7,580 nt of DNA, taken from assembly GCA_030671905.1 (NCBI GenBank), contig DAOVHK010000070.1, positions 1 through 7,580 on the forward strand, written 5' to 3'. The stretch is from Clostridia bacterium (GTDB lineage: Bacteria > UBA6262 > WVXT01). A model generated the notes under the pieces. It was given only the letters and a program-made list of their open reading frames with translations. It was not told where the DNA came from and did not search any database. This document shows, piece by piece, positions 5,154-7,580 of this stretch; positions within the stretch are counted from its first letter, which is position 1; every line of letters starts with the position of its first letter. The position numbers and the translations under genes were made by a program.

Positions 5154-6113
5154 TTATCTTTTAGTCTTATCCTCCCATTTTCCAACATATTGCCCGGCAG
5201 CAAAACCGGCAGTTGCCCCCTCGCCACAGGCAGTCACTACCTGCCTCAACAACTTTTTCCGCACATCTCCGCAAGCATATATCCCTTTAACTGAAGTCTC
5301 CATATTTTCGTCTGTAATAATAAATCCTTCCTCGTCCATCTCCACAACACCTTTCAGGAACCCGGTGTTAGGGATGGCACCTATGGAGACGAATATGCCT
5401 TTTGCTTCTAATGTCAAATCTTTTCCTGTCTCCAGATTTCTTACCTTAACACCCTCCACTTCAGTTTCTCCAAGAATTTCAGTCACTACTGACTTCCAGA
5501 GAAATTCCAATTTGGAATTGGAAACCGCCCTCTCCTCGATAATTTTGCTTGCCCTGAGTTCGTCCCGACGATGAATTAAAGTGACTTTTTCTGCAAACTT
5601 AGATAGAAACAGTGCTTCTTCTACTGCGGCATCTCCGCCGCCTACTACAACAACTTTCCGATTTTTAAACAAAGGGCCATCACAAGTAGCGCAATAGGAT
5701 ACACCTCGACCAATCAATCTCTCTTCTCCCGGGACTTCCAATTTCCTTGGTCTGGTCCCTGTAGCCACAATTAAAGCTACGCTTTTATACTCTTCTTCCT
5801 TTGTGTTAACTACTTTCTCTATTTTCCTTTTGGACCGCTCATCTTCTGAAGACGCACTGACCTTTACCACTTCTCCACTTTTAATCTCCAGTCCATATTT
5901 CTCAGCCTGCTTCCTGGTCCTCTCCATCAATTCAGGTCCGCCAATCCCTTCAGGAAACCCAGGATAGTTCTCTATTGTCCAAGCGAGGGCTGCTTGACCT
6001 CCAGGAGCAATCTTTTCCAAAAGTAAAGTCTTCAGCCTCGCGCGAGCTGTATAGAGACCGGCAGTCAAACCTGCCGGTCCACCGCCGATAATAACAATAT
6101 CATACTCACTCAT
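5154..6113 (-). CDS. trxB: Thioredoxin-disulfide reductase TrxB
   Basis: A 319-residue cytoplasmic flavoprotein that moves electrons from NADPH through FAD to thioredoxin. Seen in order, numbered from the ATG at 6113: FAD-binding GGGPAG (10-15), the ATG motif VATGTRP (116-122), redox-active CATC (C141, C144) in the NADPH domain, a second dinucleotide motif VGGGDAAVEEA (157-167), HRRDELRAS (181-189) whose arginines bind the NADPH phosphate, and GIYACGD (277-283) closing the FAD site. The HRR signature marks ordinary NADPH dependence. The ATG at 6113 gives a protein starting MSEYDIVIIGGGP, has GGAG 9 nt upstream, and overlaps the trxA stop by 8 nt; an in-frame TTG at 6128 is rejected. It forms an electron-supply pair with trxA. 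Confidence 0.96.
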   Translation of the reverse strand: MSEYDIVIIGGGPAGLTAGLYTARARLKTLLLEKIAPGGQAALAWTIENYPGFPEGIGGPELMERTRKQAEKYGLEIKSGEVVKVSASSEDERSKRKIEKVVNTKEEEYKSVALIVATGTRPRKLEVPGEERLIGRGVSYCATCDGPLFKNRKVVVVGGGDAAVEEALFLSKFAEKVTLIHRRDELRASKIIEERAVSNSKLEFLWKSVVTEILGETEVEGVKVRNLETGKDLTLEAKGIFVSIGAIPNTGFLKGVVEMDEEGFIITDENMETSVKGIYACGDVRKKLLRQVVTACGEGATAGFAAGQYVGKWEDKTKR

Positions 6114-6429
6114 CCAGAATTTCTCCAATTTTGGCTTCTAATGCTTCCTTGGGCATAGCCCCGGCAGTCTGGCCGAGCACTTTTCCATTCTTGAAAATTA
6201 CGAAAGTGGGAATGCTTTGAATCCCATATTTTGCACTGATGAGAGGATTTTCGTCTACGTTAAGTTTTCCCACTTTCAGGCGACCTGCGTACTTCCGGGA
6301 AATCTCTTCGATAGCCGGGGCAACCATTAAACAGGGTGTGCACCATTCAGCCCAAAAATCTACCAGGACAGGCATTTCTGAATTTAGAACTTCCTCCTCG
6401 AAATTTCCATCGTTTAGAACAGTTTCCAT
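6106..6429 (-). CDS. trxA: Thioredoxin TrxA
   Basis: A 107-residue cytoplasmic thioredoxin of usual length. The active site is WCTPC (C30, C33) within VDFWAEWCTPC, not the common WCGPC; the cis-proline is P74 in QSIPTFVIF and the C-terminal GxxPKEALEAKI helix is present. The ATG at 6429 has GGGGGAG a few bases upstream. It lies 18 nt after ccdA and overlaps trxB by 8 nt. It should receive electrons from TrxB and pass them to CcdA as well as to cytoplasmic targets. The Gly-to-Thr change between the cysteines is expected to alter the redox potential; the effect is not known here. Confidence 0.96.
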   Translation of the reverse strand: METVLNDGNFEEEVLNSEMPVLVDFWAEWCTPCLMVAPAIEEISRKYAGRLKVGKLNVDENPLISAKYGIQSIPTFVIFKNGKVLGQTAGAMPKEALEAKIGEILDE

Positions 6430-6447
6430 TTCTCCCCCTTATGTGAA

Positions 6448-7146
6448 TCACATTATGAACTGGAATTTGCCGGTTAAAATCAGAATTCCAAATAGAATCA
6501 GCAGTCCTCCGGTTACTACTGATATTAGCCTTGAGTATTTCTTTATCTTCCTGAATCCCCTAATAAAAAGGTTAACAGCCAGCCCCGAGACGAGAAAAGG
6601 AATGCCCAATCCCAGAGAGTAGGAACCCAAAAGAAAGACCCCTTCCCTGACAGTCTCCTGAGTGGCGGCATAAGTAAGTATTGTTCCCAAAACAGGACCA
6701 ACACAGGGAGTCCAGCCCAGAGCAAAAACTATTCCCACAATAAAAGAACCTAAAATATTCGTGGGTTTCATCTTTAAATGAATTTTTCTTTCATACCCCA
6801 AAAAACTTATGTTAAATAACCCGGAAATATACAAACCAAACACGATGACCAAAACTCCACCGACAATTCTCAAAATATTCAAGTACGAGAGCACAAATTT
6901 TCCAAAATAGGAAGCAGAAGCACCAAGCAAGATGAAAACTAAAGAGAAACCAAGAATGAATAGAACCATTTCTAAAAAAATTCTCTTGGTCATCTTACTT
7001 TTCTCTTCTTCACTACTAACTAAATCATCGATAGACACCCCGGTAATAAAAGAGATGTAAGCAGGTATCAGTGGTAAGATGCAGGGAGAAAGAAACGTCA
7101 AAAGTCCGGCAAAAAAGGCCATAACCAGTGAAACTTGTTGAGTCAC
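6448..7146 (-). CDS. ccdA: CcdA-type cytochrome c biogenesis / thiol-redox transmembrane protein
   Basis: A 232-residue integral membrane protein of the CcdA/DsbD-beta family with about six hydrophobic segments. Numbered from the GTG at 7146: the first redox cysteine is C22 in FLSPCILPLIPAY and the second is C148 in GWTPCVGPVLG, each next to the prolines typical of the family. These two cysteines carry electrons from cytoplasmic thioredoxin to thioredoxin-like proteins outside. The GTG start is chosen because GAGGAG (7157-7152) lies 5 nt upstream and the first membrane segment begins soon after; a longer TTG start at 7197 would overlap lgt. It sits between lgt and trxA, with the downstream tlpA-like gene the likely electron acceptor. 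Confidence 0.94.
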   Translation of the reverse strand: MTQQVSLVMAFFAGLLTFLSPCILPLIPAYISFITGVSIDDLVSSEEEKSKMTKRIFLEMVLFILGFSLVFILLGASASYFGKFVLSYLNILRIVGGVLVIVFGLYISGLFNISFLGYERKIHLKMKPTNILGSFIVGIVFALGWTPCVGPVLGTILTYAATQETVREGVFLLGSYSLGLGIPFLVSGLAVNLFIRGFRKIKKYSRLISVVTGGLLILFGILILTGKFQFIM

Positions 7147-7159
7147 AATGTCTCCTCGA

Positions 7160-7580
7160 CTACAAATTCTGTTCTTTCTCTCTTCCCAATTTCCCAAGCA
7201 TTATTAGTGCTAAAATGGCAAGAATTATACCTATAAATTGAGAAGTGGAGAAGAGCCAGATATGACCCCGGGGGTCGCCCCGGAAGATTTCAATTATAGA
7301 ACGGCTCAATCCGTAGAGAAGAACATAGAGCCAGAATAATTGACCATCAAATTTTTTATAAGGCCTTAAGATGAGTAGAATGGCAAAAATGATAAATAGA
7401 TTTAACGAGGAGAATAGTTGTATTGGAATTAGAGATTGGCCCAGAGAACCAGCCGGGCTCTCTGGCGGAAAGGAAACCCCCAGCCAGGAATCAGTAGGAC
7501 GACCGTAACAACAACCATTTAGGAAGCAACCTATTCTACTTATGGTATGGGCGATAACAATTCCTGGAACAAAGATATCC
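7160..7580 (-). CDS. lgt: Phosphatidylglycerol-prolipoprotein diacylglyceryl transferase Lgt (C-terminal part, cut by window edge)
   Basis: An open minus-strand frame enters from the right edge (full codons from 7579) and ends with TAG at 7160-7162, giving 139 residues with no start inside the window. It reads DIFVPGIVIAHTISRIGCFL, then NGCCYG, the Lgt signature around the essential arginine (R15 here), then IPIQLF, GQLFWLYVLLYGLSR and IIEIFRGDPRGH with the family's R93 and E97, and a last membrane segment followed by a charged tail. Lgt attaches diacylglycerol to the lipobox cysteine of prolipoproteins in the membrane. The stop is 13 nt before the ccdA GTG, so it is the upstream member of the operon visible here. 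The fragment looks intact and is missing its N-terminal half only because of the window. Confidence 0.95.
   Translation of the reverse strand, partial: DIFVPGIVIAHTISRIGCFLNGCCYGRPTDSWLGVSFPPESPAGSLGQSLIPIQLFSSLNLFIIFAILLILRPYKKFDGQLFWLYVLLYGLSRSIIEIFRGDPRGHIWLFSTSQFIGIILAILALIMLGKLGREKEQNL

Noticed and set aside
7264..7276. GC-rich palindrome gacccc-g-ggggtc
   Set aside because: It lies within lgt and encodes the conserved RGDPRG segment, so coding constraint explains it.
1..7580. CRISPR array, tRNA, rRNA, transposase or phage genes
   Set aside because: No regularly spaced repeats, no tRNA-like cloverleaf and no mobile-element proteins were seen on either strand.

Overview
The window is a bacterial chromosome segment of moderate-to-low GC in which every gene I can support lies on the minus strand, so it reads from the right edge to the left. 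Lipoprotein biosynthesis (Lgt), a lipoprotein-type TlpA and Shine-Dalgarno sites identify a bacterium. A radical-SAM activase of the anaerobic ribonucleotide reductase type, a YgeY-like M20 hydrolase and an HpcH/HpaI aldolase suggest an anaerobic or fermentative life. Short interspersed palindromes (GCACGGTT/AACCGTGC) and the mix of families remind me of uncultivated candidate phyla, but I cannot name the phylum from sequence alone.

Right part (7580 to about 4487): lgt (its end only; it runs off the window), ccdA, trxA, trxB and a TlpA/ResA-like lipoprotein. Read together these form a complete thiol-redox relay: NADPH to TrxB, to TrxA, to the membrane carrier CcdA, to an extracytoplasmic thioredoxin-like lipoprotein that Lgt itself would lipidate. 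Spacing is tight from lgt to trxB (13 nt, 18 nt, then an 8-nt overlap). The trxB-tlpA gap of 118 nt holds two small hairpins flanked by a 7-nt direct repeat.

Middle part (4451 to 1279): a radical-SAM activase (NrdG2-like), a small MOSC-domain protein, an HpcH/HpaI-type aldolase and a YgeY-like M20 metallohydrolase. They are packed with gaps of 7 nt, a 4-nt ATGA overlap and 20 nt, so they look like one co-translated unit. The substrates are not evident from the window. No reductase partner for the activase and no molybdenum or selenium genes are visible here.

Left part (1278 to 1): a 3' hairpin after the YgeY-like gene, then a strong sigma70-type promoter (TTGACA, 17-nt spacer, TAAAAT) that starts a leader of about 340 nt. 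This leader holds a near-perfect but orphan Shine-Dalgarno site and a 50-bp palindromic repeat element with 10-bp terminal inverted repeats. Downstream of it is a TIM-barrel amidohydrolase, the only gene here that clearly has its own promoter. The last 88 nt carry no supportable gene.
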